Assembly (NCBI GenBank): GCA_050331295.1
Contig: JBHJGZ010000001.1
Location: 124,001 to 188,000 of the forward strand
Direction of reading: 5' to 3'
DNA from: Kuafuiihalomonas sp050331295
GTDB taxonomy: Bacteria > Myxococcota > Kuafuiibacteriia > Kuafuiibacteriales > Kuafuiibacteriaceae
DNA length: 64,000 nucleotides
Below are positions 32,553 through 42,228 of the stretch, one piece after another (position 1 is the stretch's first letter; every line of letters starts with the position of its first letter). Under the pieces are notes generated by a model. The model did not search any database. It worked only from the letters and a program-made list of their open reading frames with translations, and was not told the DNA's origin. A program made the translations under genes and the position numbers.

Positions 32553-34955
32553 ATGAGCGAGGTCCATTCGAGCGCGTTGTTGGTGATGCTGTCTTTGTGG
32601 AGCACGAGCCTGGCTTGGGCCGCTCCGACCACCATCGGCGTGGTTCGAGACGGCCCGAATCGACGACTGGACTCATTCATTTCGCTCCTCCGCCAAGAGG
32701 GGGAGACCATGGCCGACGATATCACCGTTCGTGTCGTGGGCGATGTCGACACCATTCCTCCCTTTTCCGTCGACGGTATCGAAGCCAGGTTGCAGGCTCT
32801 GTTTCGAGATCGGTCGGTGGACGTGGTCCTCGCATTGGGACCGGTGGCCGCCACCCGGGTGGGCCAGCGAACCGCGGTGCCCAAACCAGTGGTCGCACCC
32901 ATCGTGCTCGATGCAGAGTTTCAGGGGCTGCCGGCGCAGGAGGGCCGGAGCGGACTCGTGAACTTCAACTTCATTCAAACCCCGACGACCCTCCAGTCTG
33001 GTCTGGCCGGATACGCCCGGGTGATCGGCTTGCCCCGGGTCCTGATTCTCTTGGATCCCCGCAGTGCGGCCGCCGCGGCGCCGGACGGTCGAGGAGAAGC
33101 GGCGCTTCGAGCCGCGGCCGAAGACTTGGGCCTGAAGCCGACGATTCGCGTCGTGGCGGGCACGCCCGAGATCACGCTGTCCGAGATCCCGACGGGCGTC
33201 GAAGGGGTCCTTTTGTCTGCCCTGCCCAGCTACGCGGACGCCGAGGTCGAGAAGCTGGTGTCGGGGTTGAACGACCGCGGTCTTCCGAGCTTTTCGCCGT
33301 ACGGCCGAAGCTACATCGAGGCCGGCGTCACCGCGGGGTACGAGCAGGACCTCAACCCCCGGCGACTGGCTCGCCAGACCGCGCTCCACATCGCTTTGAT
33401 CGCGGAAGGTGCCCAGGCCGATGCGTTGCCCATCAGTCTGCCCAGTCGAATCGTGGAGCCCGTCTTGAACATGGCCACCGCCAAGAAAGTGAACTTTCGA
33501 CCGCGTTGGGAACTGATTGTGGAAGCAGAGCTGGTGGGTGTGGATCGGATGAGACCGCGGAGGACCGAGACTCTGGGCTCGGCCATGAAGCGGGCCATCG
33601 ACAGCAACCTGCTCCTCGCCACGGCCCGTCAAGCGGTCGCGGTCGGTGAAGCCGAGGTCCAGCGCACCGCATCCCCGCTGCTCCCGCAAGTCGACGTCGG
33701 GCTCTCCGGCACCGTCATCGATGCGGATCGCGCACGGGTCGGTTTCGGCGCGAACCCCGAGGTTGCAGGCATCGTGAGCGTGGACGTCCGGCAAAGCATC
33801 TATGACGAGCCGTTGTGGGCGAACCGCTCGATTCAGAAGCGGCTTCAGTCCGGTGTGGAGGCTGCGCGCCGCGAGGTGGAACTCGACATCGGAGAGCTGG
33901 CGGCTCTCACGTTCTTGGATGTCTTGCGGACGCAGGCCGAACTCGAAGTTCAGCGCCGAAACCTCGGTCTCACCCGGAGCAACTTGGACCTTGCTTCGCT
34001 TCGAAATCGCGTGGGCGTCGGGGAGCCGGCGGAGGTACCACGATGGGAGAATCAGCTGGCGGTGGATCAACAGGGCCTGGTGCAGGGCGTGGCGGTGGTG
34101 CGGCAATTCGAAGTCGCCTTGAATCGCGTCTTGAATCTGCCGCTGGACCAGGGGGTTCAGGCGGAAGAAGCCTCCCTCGGCGACGAGATGATGTCCGACT
34201 TCTCCCGGCTCTTCGATCTCCTGGATCGGCCAGTGGGGCAGGAGGCCCTCAACGCTTTCCTGGTGAAGGAAGCGTTGCGTAACGCACCGGAGATCGATGG
34301 ACTCGATGCGCAGATCACGGCCCAGGATCGGCTGCTGGTCGCCCGAGACCGGGCGTTTTGGCTGCCGAGCTTCGGGGCGTTCTTCAATCTCGACTATCGA
34401 TTCGCCGAGGCCGGCGATGGCGTCGGCGGCATCGACTTCACCGTTCTCCCTCCGGAGTTCCAAGAAGGGCTCCCGGAAGCGCCAGACGAGCTGTTCTTCA
34501 CCGTGGGCGCCTTCCTTTCCTACCCTCTCTTTGCGGGATTGGACCGGGTCTATGCTCGGAACGTCGACCGAGCCGAGTTGACGCGGCTCCGGCTGGAGCG
34601 GGCGGAGCAGGCCCAACGGATCGAGACGCGGGTCCGCACCGAACTCTATCGGTCGGGGGCATCCTATCCTTCCATCGCGCTGGCCCGAAAAGCGGCGGCT
34701 GCCGCCCGCGAATCCCTTCGCATCACGACCGAGGCCTATGCCAGCGGTACCTTGCCGTTGGTCCGGCTCCTGGATGCGCAAACCGCATCCTTTGCCGCCG
34801 AGATCGAGGCGGCCCGAGCCGTCTACGTGTTTCTTCAAGACTTCGTCCGGGTGCAGCGCGCGGCCGGGGACCTCGATGTCTTCCTCGACGGTGATGTGCG
34901 GAAGGACTTTCTCGAGGCTTTTGAATCCGAGGTGCTCGATGCAGAATCGAAATAA
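32553..34955 (+). CDS. TolC-family outer-membrane efflux protein with N-terminal substrate-binding domain
   Basis: The 800-residue protein has a signal peptide (about 1-23), then a domain of about 290 residues like ABC-type sugar/tryptophan-binding proteins (ABC_sub_bind): SVDVVLALGPVAATRVGQ, KPVVAPIVLDAEFQGLP, GLPRVLILLDPRSA and GLPSFSPYGRSYIEAGV. A TolC/OEP unit follows at about 335-790 with LGSAMKRAIDSNLLLATAR, LRNRVGVGEPAEVPRWENQL and EAYASGTLPLVRLLDAQ. TolC proteins are usually about 450 residues. The fused domain could sense or gate cargo in the periplasm. It is first in an efflux operon: the adaptor starts 1 nt after its stop. Confidence 0.88.
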   Translation: MSEVHSSALLVMLSLWSTSLAWAAPTTIGVVRDGPNRRLDSFISLLRQEGETMADDITVRVVGDVDTIPPFSVDGIEARLQALFRDRSVDVVLALGPVAATRVGQRTAVPKPVVAPIVLDAEFQGLPAQEGRSGLVNFNFIQTPTTLQSGLAGYARVIGLPRVLILLDPRSAAAAAPDGRGEAALRAAAEDLGLKPTIRVVAGTPEITLSEIPTGVEGVLLSALPSYADAEVEKLVSGLNDRGLPSFSPYGRSYIEAGVTAGYEQDLNPRRLARQTALHIALIAEGAQADALPISLPSRIVEPVLNMATAKKVNFRPRWELIVEAELVGVDRMRPRRTETLGSAMKRAIDSNLLLATARQAVAVGEAEVQRTASPLLPQVDVGLSGTVIDADRARVGFGANPEVAGIVSVDVRQSIYDEPLWANRSIQKRLQSGVEAARREVELDIGELAALTFLDVLRTQAELEVQRRNLGLTRSNLDLASLRNRVGVGEPAEVPRWENQLAVDQQGLVQGVAVVRQFEVALNRVLNLPLDQGVQAEEASLGDEMMSDFSRLFDLLDRPVGQEALNAFLVKEALRNAPEIDGLDAQITAQDRLLVARDRAFWLPSFGAFFNLDYRFAEAGDGVGGIDFTVLPPEFQEGLPEAPDELFFTVGAFLSYPLFAGLDRVYARNVDRAELTRLRLERAEQAQRIETRVRTELYRSGASYPSIALARKAAAAARESLRITTEAYASGTLPLVRLLDAQTASFAAEIEAARAVYVFLQDFVRVQRAAGDLDVFLDGDVRKDFLEAFESEVLDAESK

Positions 34956-34956
34956 C

Positions 34957-36084
34957 ATGGACTCCTGCCGTTTCCCCCCGCCGGGGGTCAGAGCGATGGG
35001 GCTCGGGGTGCTGCTCGCGTGCGCTTTTGCGTGTGAGGATCCCCCGGAGCCGCCACCCGACGCGCCCCGCCTGGTCAAGATGATCGAGGTCGGAGGTGGG
35101 GGGGCGACCGGAGTCGTGGCGTACCCCGGTCGCATCAAATCCGCCGATGAAGCGGCCCTCTCCTTCCCCATCGGGGGCCGGCTTTCGGCCCTGTCCGCGG
35201 CGGAGGGGGCGACGGTCCGGGAGGGCGCGGTCCTGGCAAAACTGGATGCTCAGACCCAGCAATCCCAGCTGGAGTCGGCACTCGCTCGACAGAGGGCCGC
35301 CAAGGCGGAGTACGACCGGCAACTTGCGTTGTTCGCCAGTGACGCGGCCTCGAAACAGGACCTCGATCTGGCTCGCCGAAACTATGAAGTGAGTCAGGCC
35401 GAGGTGCGGGCAGCCCGAAAGGCGCTGCAGGATACCGTGATCCGGGCCCCCTTCACCGGAACCATCGGTCGCCGATACAAGGAGAACTTCGAGACGGTTC
35501 AGCCGAAGGAGGCGGTGATCCTGCTCGTCAATCGCGGTCGCTTGGAGGTGGAGATCGATATTCCCGAAGGAGACATCGCCTCGGGCCGCACACGAATGAA
35601 CCGGGATGAGGTCACCCGGCTCGTCGCGCCGCGGGTGACGGTGGCCTCGCTTCCCGACCGGATCTTCGAAGCTTCGGTCAAGGAAGCCGCGAGCTCGGCC
35701 GATCCCGTGACCCGAACCTTCCGGGTCACCCTCTCATTGCAGGAAGCCGGGGAGCAAATCCTCCCGGGGATGACGGCCGAGGTGGCCCTCGACCTGGGTG
35801 CCCTGAATGCCCTTTCGGACGAGGGTGCGAAGTCGAGCTTTGCGCTTCCGTCCCACGCGGTCATGGCGGGGGATGATGAAACATCCGCCTTCGTGTGGGT
35901 CGTGGACCGGGAGACCATGCAGGTTTCAAAGAGGGCCGTGACTCTCGGACCCTACAGCGGAGACACCGTCCAGGTCACGGCTGGTCTCGATCGTGGCGAC
36001 CTCTTGGCCATCTCTGGGGTGAAACTCCTCCGAGAAGGGCAGGAAGTTCGGCGCTACGTTCCAAAGCGCGAGCGACAGAGCTGA
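34957..36084 (+). CDS. RND efflux periplasmic adaptor (membrane fusion protein), lipoprotein
   Basis: The 375-residue protein has a lipobox (AFAC, Cys26) and the usual adaptor layout. The split lipoyl domain contains LSFPIGGRLSALSAAEGATV and DTVIRAPFTGTIGRRYKENF, an alpha-helical hairpin (about 95-150) lies between, and the beta-barrel and proximal domains hold DPVTRTFRVTLSL and ILPGMTAEVAL. It links the inner-membrane pump to TolC. The ATG follows the TolC stop by one nucleotide, and the pump gene begins 6 nt after its own stop, so the three are translationally close. Confidence 0.92.
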   Translation: MDSCRFPPPGVRAMGLGVLLACAFACEDPPEPPPDAPRLVKMIEVGGGGATGVVAYPGRIKSADEAALSFPIGGRLSALSAAEGATVREGAVLAKLDAQTQQSQLESALARQRAAKAEYDRQLALFASDAASKQDLDLARRNYEVSQAEVRAARKALQDTVIRAPFTGTIGRRYKENFETVQPKEAVILLVNRGRLEVEIDIPEGDIASGRTRMNRDEVTRLVAPRVTVASLPDRIFEASVKEAASSADPVTRTFRVTLSLQEAGEQILPGMTAEVALDLGALNALSDEGAKSSFALPSHAVMAGDDETSAFVWVVDRETMQVSKRAVTLGPYSGDTVQVTAGLDRGDLLAISGVKLLREGQEVRRYVPKRERQS

Positions 36085-36090
36085 ACCGCC

Positions 36091-39000
36091 ATGGACCTCG
36101 CTCGCTTCGCCATCGAGAAACGCGTCATCACCATCGTCTTCACCCTGGTTCTCTTGGGGGGAGGCCTGTTGACGTATCAAAACCTGAGTCGACTGGAAGA
36201 CCCCGAATTCACCATCAAGTCGGCACAGGTCTACACGCCGTATCCGGGCGCGACCGCCGAAGAGGTGGAGGAGGAGGTGGCCGATACGCTGGAAAAGGCC
36301 ATCCAGCAAATGGGCCAGCTTCGAGAGATCGAGTCGCAGTCGACCCGGGGGTTGTCGGTCATCGAGGTGACCATCAAGGACAAGTACGACAAGACCAAGC
36401 TCCCCCAGGTTTGGGACGTGCTGCGACGCAAGGTGAATGACGCGCAAGGCGACCTTCCGCCGGGGGCAGGGCCGTCCATTGTCAACGACGATTTCGGTGA
36501 CGTGTACGGAGTCTACTTCGCCCTGTACGGGCCCGAGTATGACTACGCCGATCTTCGAGACACGGTAGAAATGCTCCAGCGAGAGCTGCTCCTGGTTCAG
36601 GATGTAGCTCGGGTCGAGGTCTTCGCGTCCCTAGAAGACGTGATCTACGTGGAGCCGCAAAGAGAACGCCTTGCCGCATTGGGGATCCAGGACGACGTCA
36701 TCGTACGGGAGCTTCGTGACCGGAACACCGTCGCTCCGGCCGGGAAGATCCGCGTAGGGCAGGAGTACTTGCCGGTGATTCCAACCGGTGTGGTGCCGTC
36801 CGCCGACCAGTTGGGGGACATCTTGCTCCGCGGTGCCTTGTCGCGGGGGCAGATCTATTTGCGGGATGTGGCGAAGGTGCAGCGCGGATATGTGGATCCG
36901 CCCAGCAAGCTGCTCCGCTTCGATGGGCACCAAGCCATCGGCATCGGCATCTCGACCGTGTCCGGAGGCAACGTGGTCACGATGGGTGAGGCCTTGGCGA
37001 AACGGCTCAAAGAGCTCGAGAGCGAGATTCCTCTGGGGATGGAGCTCGGCGTCATCGCGATGCAGTCGGACGCAGTCACTGCTGCCATCTCCGGTTTCAC
37101 CAACAGCCTGTGGCAGGCCGTCGTCATCGTGATCGCGGTCCTCGGCCTCTTCATGGGGATTCGGAGCGCCCTCATCATCGGCTTCATCCTGGTGGTCACG
37201 ATCTGCGGCACCTTCATCTTGATGTCGCCCATGAACGTGGCGCTAGAGCGGATCTCGTTGGGAGCTCTCATCATCGCCCTCGGCATGCTGGTGGATAACG
37301 CCATCGTAGTCGTGGACGGCATGATCGTCCGGATCGATGAGGGTCAAGACCCCAAGGCCGCCGCCTCCGACGTCGTGAATCAAACCGCGGTGCCGCTCTT
37401 GGGTGCGACGTTCGTAGCGATATTGGCGTTCGCGGCCATCGGAACATCGCAGGACAATACCGGCGAGTATTGTCGGTCCCTGTTTCAGGTGGTGGCAGCT
37501 TCTCTCGGTCTCAGCTGGGTCACGGCCGTGACCATCACCCCTTTGATGGGGGTGATGTTTCTTCGACCATCGAAGCGGAAAGAAGGCGCGAGCGAGGGCG
37601 CATACGATAGCGGCTTCTATCGAAGCTACAAAGCTTTGGTGTCGCTCTGCATCCGGTTCCGCTGGCTGACCATCGTTGTGGTGTCGGGCCTGTTCGCCCT
37701 CGCGCTGGTTGGCTTTGGCCAGATCGACAAGTCCTTCTTTCCGGATTCCACCCGACCTCAGCTCCTTTTCGACTACTGGATGCCGCAAGGGACCCACATT
37801 CGCGACGTGCAGGCCGACGTCGAAGTCTTCGAGGAATGGTGGCTCCAGCAACCGGAGGTCAAACACGTGTCGACGACCCTCGGTGGCGGTTCGCTCCGCT
37901 TCTTGCTGACCTATACACCCGAGAAACCGAACACCGCCTTTGCGCAGTTCGTGGTGGAGGTCGAAGACTATCGCATCGTCGACGAACTCATCGAGCGGGC
38001 GGAGGCATTCGCCGCGGAGCGATTTCCGCTGGCCCAGGGGTACGGACTCCGCTTCGCGCTCGGACCCGGCAAGCCGGGCAAGGTCAAGGCGCGGTTCATG
38101 GGACCCGACGCAAAGGTCCTGCGCGAACTGGCTGGTGAAGCGTTGGCCATCATGGAAGCCGACCCGGATGCCAAGGGTCAAAAGCTCGACTGGCGTTCGC
38201 GTGTGAAGGTCATCCAGCCCACGGTTTCGGACGAACGCGCCAATCTCAACGGGATCTCGCTTCGAGATATCTCGAACACCATTCGAGGGGGATTCTCTGG
38301 TGTGCCGGTTGGAATCTATCGAGAGCAAGATGACCTGATCCCAATCATGTTTCGCGCCCCGGAAGACCAACGCGAGGATGTTCGCAACTTGGCGAGTCTT
38401 CAGATCTGGAGTCCGGCCGCCGGAAAGCGCATTCCCCTGCGACAGGTGGTTCCGGAGATTCAAACCATTCCTCAGGACGACATCATCTACCGGCAGGAGA
38501 GGCGTCGAACACTGTCCGCCCAGTGCGACCCAGAGTTGGGTGTACCGGCCAGCGTGGTCTTGAATCGCGTCCGACCTCAGATCGAAGCGATTCCTCGGCC
38601 GCCTGGCTATCGCTTGGAATGGTGGGGTGAATATCGGGACAGCAGCCGAGCCATTACCTCCCTCGTGAAGCCACTCCCAATCTTTTTCTTGCTGATGGTC
38701 TTGACCGTGGTCGCTCTTTTCAACGCCGTTCGTCAGCCGCTGATCATCTTGCTCTGCGTGCCGTTGGCTCTCATCGGCGTCACTGGAGGACTCCTCGCCA
38801 CCAAGCAGCCGTTCGGCTTCATGGCCATCTTGGGTTTTCTCAGCCTCTCCGGAATGCTGATCAAGAATGCCATCGTGCTCATCGATCAGATCGACTTGGA
38901 GATCAGGGAGGGCAAGCCGCCGTTCGATGCGATCCTGGATTCGGGCGCCAGTCGCTTACGCCCCGTCGCGATGGCGGCGCTGACCACCGCCCTCGGGATG

Positions 39001-39147
39001 ATTCCACTCCTGCTCGACGCATTCTTCGTTTCGATGGCGGTGACGGTGATGGCGGGTCTGCTCTTTGCGACCCTCCTCACCATGTTTTTGGTTCCAGTGC
39101 TCTACGCGACGCTGTTTCGAGTTCCTCATGCTGCGGAGCGCCGCTGA
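36091..39147 (+). CDS. RND-family efflux pump (AcrB-type permease)
   Basis: The 1,018-residue protein is a full-length RND transporter: FAIEKRVITIVFTLVLLGGG, YPGATAEEVEEEVADTLEKA, GALIIALGMLVDNAIVVVDG (TM4; Asp402 kept, second acid is Asn403), FLSLSGMLIKNAIVLIDQID (TM10-11) and SRLRPVAMAALTTALGMIPL. It uses proton flow to export drugs, lipids or other compounds. With one acid in TM4 it belongs to the branch that is neither classic AcrB (two Asp) nor CusA. It is the last gene of the operon with TolC and adaptor. Confidence 0.95.
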   Translation: MDLARFAIEKRVITIVFTLVLLGGGLLTYQNLSRLEDPEFTIKSAQVYTPYPGATAEEVEEEVADTLEKAIQQMGQLREIESQSTRGLSVIEVTIKDKYDKTKLPQVWDVLRRKVNDAQGDLPPGAGPSIVNDDFGDVYGVYFALYGPEYDYADLRDTVEMLQRELLLVQDVARVEVFASLEDVIYVEPQRERLAALGIQDDVIVRELRDRNTVAPAGKIRVGQEYLPVIPTGVVPSADQLGDILLRGALSRGQIYLRDVAKVQRGYVDPPSKLLRFDGHQAIGIGISTVSGGNVVTMGEALAKRLKELESEIPLGMELGVIAMQSDAVTAAISGFTNSLWQAVVIVIAVLGLFMGIRSALIIGFILVVTICGTFILMSPMNVALERISLGALIIALGMLVDNAIVVVDGMIVRIDEGQDPKAAASDVVNQTAVPLLGATFVAILAFAAIGTSQDNTGEYCRSLFQVVAASLGLSWVTAVTITPLMGVMFLRPSKRKEGASEGAYDSGFYRSYKALVSLCIRFRWLTIVVVSGLFALALVGFGQIDKSFFPDSTRPQLLFDYWMPQGTHIRDVQADVEVFEEWWLQQPEVKHVSTTLGGGSLRFLLTYTPEKPNTAFAQFVVEVEDYRIVDELIERAEAFAAERFPLAQGYGLRFALGPGKPGKVKARFMGPDAKVLRELAGEALAIMEADPDAKGQKLDWRSRVKVIQPTVSDERANLNGISLRDISNTIRGGFSGVPVGIYREQDDLIPIMFRAPEDQREDVRNLASLQIWSPAAGKRIPLRQVVPEIQTIPQDDIIYRQERRRTLSAQCDPELGVPASVVLNRVRPQIEAIPRPPGYRLEWWGEYRDSSRAITSLVKPLPIFFLLMVLTVVALFNAVRQPLIILLCVPLALIGVTGGLLATKQPFGFMAILGFLSLSGMLIKNAIVLIDQIDLEIREGKPPFDAILDSGASRLRPVAMAALTTALGMIPLLLDAFFVSMAVTVMAGLLFATLLTMFLVPVLYATLFRVPHAAERR

Positions 39148-39562
39148 GCTCGACCGAGCTCTGGGGTAATCGAACGGTGGGTATGGCTGCGTGCGTCCTG
39201 CTGTTTTGAATGGAGTCCATCTTCTGGTCCGGTCGAACGCCCGAACTCGTAACCAGCGATGCATCAAGACCCGGGATCCGGAACCGCCGTGTCGATAGCG
39301 GCCCCTTCGTGTGCTTCCTAGGCCGTCCACATGGGACGGGCGATGCCAGAAAGACCTCACACTGGTTCCCTTGTCGTGGGATTCGGTACAGCTCGGACGA
39401 GTTGGGTTTGTCCGAGCGCCCAAAGCCCCGGTGAAAGCACGAGCGAGACTTCACGACCCTTCTAACTACACTCGAACGGTCGCCTGCGGCTATACTCTTT
39501 CGCAGTCTACGCCGTCGCTTCAGTGGCGTGAGCTGAGTGATTCGGGCCTCATGGTGCGATAG
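39148..39562. other. 415-bp intergenic stretch between the efflux operon and the BamA-like gene
   Basis: No coding region is supported. There is a hairpin CCGTCC-ACATG-GGACGG (39323-39339) without a T run, and a TATACT (39491-39496) that could be a -10 element for the next gene; no good -35 lies upstream of it. Confidence 0.4.
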
Positions 39563-41305
39563 GTGATCGGGAGCCTTTTCTTGTTGTCATCAGTGATGAT
39601 GACGCAGTCCCTCACCGAAGACCTTGGCTCCTACGAGCGGCTTGCATTGGACAAAGCATTGGAGAACCGCGAGCTTTCCATCGACCCGAGTCCAGAAGAA
39701 AAGCGGATCGGTGTCATCCACGTGGTGAACCTTCCGGTGTTCAGTGAAGAGCAGGACGGATTTCTCACCCTCGGAAACGCCTTTCACGTCACCACCAAGG
39801 AGTTCATCATTCGCCGCGAGGTCCTCGTTCAGCCTGGCATGCTGTGGGACGAAGCCAAGGTGTTCGAGACCAAGCGAAACCTTCGGGACCCGACGTTTAC
39901 GACCCTCGTCGTGGCGGTCCCGGTAAAGAACCAAGATCCAGCTCTGGTGGACCTCTTGGTGGTGACCCGCGACATCTGGAGCCTTCGGCTCAGCACTCGA
40001 TTCGAGTTTCAGCAGGGAACGTTCACGGAATTCTTGCTCTCGGTGGCCGAGAACAACCTGTTCGGTCGTCGAAAGAGGGTGGCGGTCACCTTCGACCTCG
40101 ACCAGGGTAGCTTCTCCATCGGCCCGGAGTATCAAGATCTGAACATCGCGGGCTCCCGTCTTACCTTGATCCATTCGTCCGGGTTGATCTTCTCTCGTAT
40201 GGATACGGAACTCGAGGGTTCGTTCAGCAGCACTCGCTTCGGTCTTCCGCTCTTCGCACTGGACCGCAAGTGGGGCTTCGACCTGCTCGTGGCCCACTCC
40301 GACCGCGTTGTGCGTTCCTTTGTCGGCACCGAACTTCGCACCTACGACAATCCGGACACGCCGGAAGAAGAAATGATCCCTCGGGTGTTCCGAGATCGCC
40401 AGGTGACGGCGGAGGCAACCGGCATTCGTTCCCTCCCGGGCCTCTACACTCATCGCTTTCGATGGGGCTACCGGATCGTATGGGACCGTCCCGAAACCAT
40501 CCTTCCACCCGACACATCTCCCGAAAATTCGGAAGCATTCACTCGAGATGTGCTCGGGCGAGTGGAGACCAGGACCGGTCCGTTCATTCGCTATGATCTC
40601 TTCAAACGAGAGTTTCGAATCTACCGAAACATCAACACCTTCGATTTTCCGGAGGACGTGCAGCTGGGGCCTGAGGTTCGGCTCACCGCAGCGTTCAATC
40701 CGCAGGCTTTGGGTTCGGATTTCGATTCGATTAATCTCTTCGCGTCGGTCGGATGGACGGTCGGATTGGGTTCAGATAGCTACATGCAGATTTCTTCCAG
40801 CGCAACCTCGCGGCTTCAAGATGCCGATTTCATCGACATTCTCTATGCCGCGGACTTCTTCTTGGCGACTCCAGCCGCGTTTCGATTCGCGCGACTGGTG
40901 CTCAACGCCGACTTGGACTGGTTGGAGGATGAGACGTTGAACCGGTTCTTGGTGTTGGGGGGGGACAACGGCCTGCGGGGCTTCGAAATCGGTGCGTTTA
41001 CCGGAGACCGCCGCGTCGTGCTCAATGCCGAGATTCGCACGCTGCCGGTGAAGCTCTGGTTCCTCCGTCTCGGGGGCGTGGTATTTTACGACAGCGGTCA
41101 TGCATGGGACGTGAACCTCGGCATCACGCCTGACGCGATCAGAGAGACCTCGCCGCGGTTTCGTCACGACTTTGGCGCAGGGATCCGTTTCGTGATTCCG
41201 CAGACGGGTACGGGTGCGTGGCGCATCGACTGGGCGTTCGCCAACGAAGGAACCGCAGCCTCGTTTCCGGGACGGATCTCGGCTGGCTTTCTTCAGTACT
41301 TCTAG
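39563..41305 (+). CDS. BamA/TamA-like outer-membrane protein (POTRA plus surface-antigen barrel)
   Basis: The 580-residue protein starts from GTG with a short hydrophobic segment, then one or two POTRA-like regions (about 50-150: GVIHVVNLPVF, IRREVLVQPGMLWDEAKVFETKRNLRD). A beta-barrel follows, with LGGDNGLRGFEIGAFTGDR resembling the VRGF motif of Omp85 proteins and a terminal Phe. With one or two POTRA units it is shorter than BamA (about 800). It may insert outer-membrane proteins or secrete a partner; no partner gene is adjacent. The upstream efflux operon ends 415 bp before it. Confidence 0.75.
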   Translation: MIGSLFLLSSVMMTQSLTEDLGSYERLALDKALENRELSIDPSPEEKRIGVIHVVNLPVFSEEQDGFLTLGNAFHVTTKEFIIRREVLVQPGMLWDEAKVFETKRNLRDPTFTTLVVAVPVKNQDPALVDLLVVTRDIWSLRLSTRFEFQQGTFTEFLLSVAENNLFGRRKRVAVTFDLDQGSFSIGPEYQDLNIAGSRLTLIHSSGLIFSRMDTELEGSFSSTRFGLPLFALDRKWGFDLLVAHSDRVVRSFVGTELRTYDNPDTPEEEMIPRVFRDRQVTAEATGIRSLPGLYTHRFRWGYRIVWDRPETILPPDTSPENSEAFTRDVLGRVETRTGPFIRYDLFKREFRIYRNINTFDFPEDVQLGPEVRLTAAFNPQALGSDFDSINLFASVGWTVGLGSDSYMQISSSATSRLQDADFIDILYAADFFLATPAAFRFARLVLNADLDWLEDETLNRFLVLGGDNGLRGFEIGAFTGDRRVVLNAEIRTLPVKLWFLRLGGVVFYDSGHAWDVNLGITPDAIRETSPRFRHDFGAGIRFVIPQTGTGAWRIDWAFANEGTAASFPGRISAGFLQYF

Positions 41306-41376
41306 GAAGTACATGTTTGCCGGGCATGGTTGGGTTTCAGGACGCGGAACCCCGGTTCGATCTCCGGCTCACTCGA

Positions 41377-42114
41377 TCATCGGTTGGTCTTCAGGGTAGC
41401 GAGGCCTCCATCCACGCCGAAGACCTGGCCGGTGACCCAGGATTGTTCCGGATCGATGAGCCACGCGATCATGGACGCGATATCGGCCGGATTGCCGAGA
41501 CGGCCGAGGGGATGGAGATTCTCGGAGGCCTTTGCGCTGACGTCGTTCTGGGTGATGTGCTCGGTCAACTTGGTCTGCACGAGACCGGGAGCGACCACGT
41601 TCACCCGCACATTGTAGCGGCTGTAGGTAGCGGCAGCGCTGAGGCCCATGCTCAACACCGCGCCCTTCGCCGCCGCGATGGCCTCGTGATTGGGGAGGCC
41701 GATCCGGGCCGCTGCGGAGCTCAGAAGAACCACTGAGCCGCCGGTCTTTCTCATCTTCATGCCCGCGGCACGCACCGCACCGAACGCGGTATGGAGATTG
41801 AGCTTGAGGGTCTCGTCCAGTTCTTCGACCGAAAGCTGATGGGCTGGTTTGAGAAGAACGGAGCCCACCAGGTTCGTGATGGAGTCCAGACGGCCGAACC
41901 GCTGTTGCGCCTCGTCGGCCGCCCTCGCCACCTCCTCGGGGTCCCGGGCGTCGATCTCGAGAGCGGGTACGTCCAAGCTTTGTCGGACCTCCGCAAACCG
42001 TTCCGATGGACGGCTAGCCAGCAGGACGTGGGCTCCCCGCTTCGCAAGGCGTTCCGTAAGGGCCCGGGCAATATCTCCGCCGCCTCCGATGATTAGGTGT
42101 GCAGGTGTATCCAT
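41377..42114 (-). CDS. SDR-fold protein with altered catalytic site
   Basis: The 245-residue protein has an SDR fold: IIGGGGDIARALTERLA, NLVGSVLLKP, VVLLSSAAARIGL, VNVVAPGLVQT and VTGQVFGVDGG. The catalytic Tyr-x3-Lys is changed to IAAAK (Ile146, Lys150 present), although Ser is kept. A non-classical or non-catalytic role is possible; related sequences with PNHEAIAAAK are known in SDR collections. It is last in a minus-strand gene set behind the isochorismatase-like and amidoligase genes (114-bp gap). ATG 42114 is preferred over 42144 because the fold starts there. Confidence 0.8.
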   Translation of the reverse strand: MDTPAHLIIGGGGDIARALTERLAKRGAHVLLASRPSERFAEVRQSLDVPALEIDARDPEEVARAADEAQQRFGRLDSITNLVGSVLLKPAHQLSVEELDETLKLNLHTAFGAVRAAGMKMRKTGGSVVLLSSAAARIGLPNHEAIAAAKGAVLSMGLSAAATYSRYNVRVNVVAPGLVQTKLTEHITQNDVSAKASENLHPLGRLGNPADIASMIAWLIDPEQSWVTGQVFGVDGGLATLKTNR

Positions 42115-42228
42115 GTCCACAGTTTGAACAACAAATGAACACACTCTGCCAACTGGATGTGGATGACGATGCGTCGCGCTCGAAATTTCTCGCCCAGACC
42201 CGGCCGCCGGGTGGAGGGAACGGCGTGA

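Noticed and set aside
32673..35171. Minus-strand open frame of 832 codons
   Set aside because: It is antisense to the TolC fusion and adaptor start; no recognisable motif, and rich in His/Arg/Gly as expected for a shadow.
36091..39147. Heavy-metal (CusA-type) RND pump
   Set aside because: The TM4 motif LGMLVDNAIVVVDG lacks the CusA pattern and no metal-binding adaptor or CusF-like gene is near.
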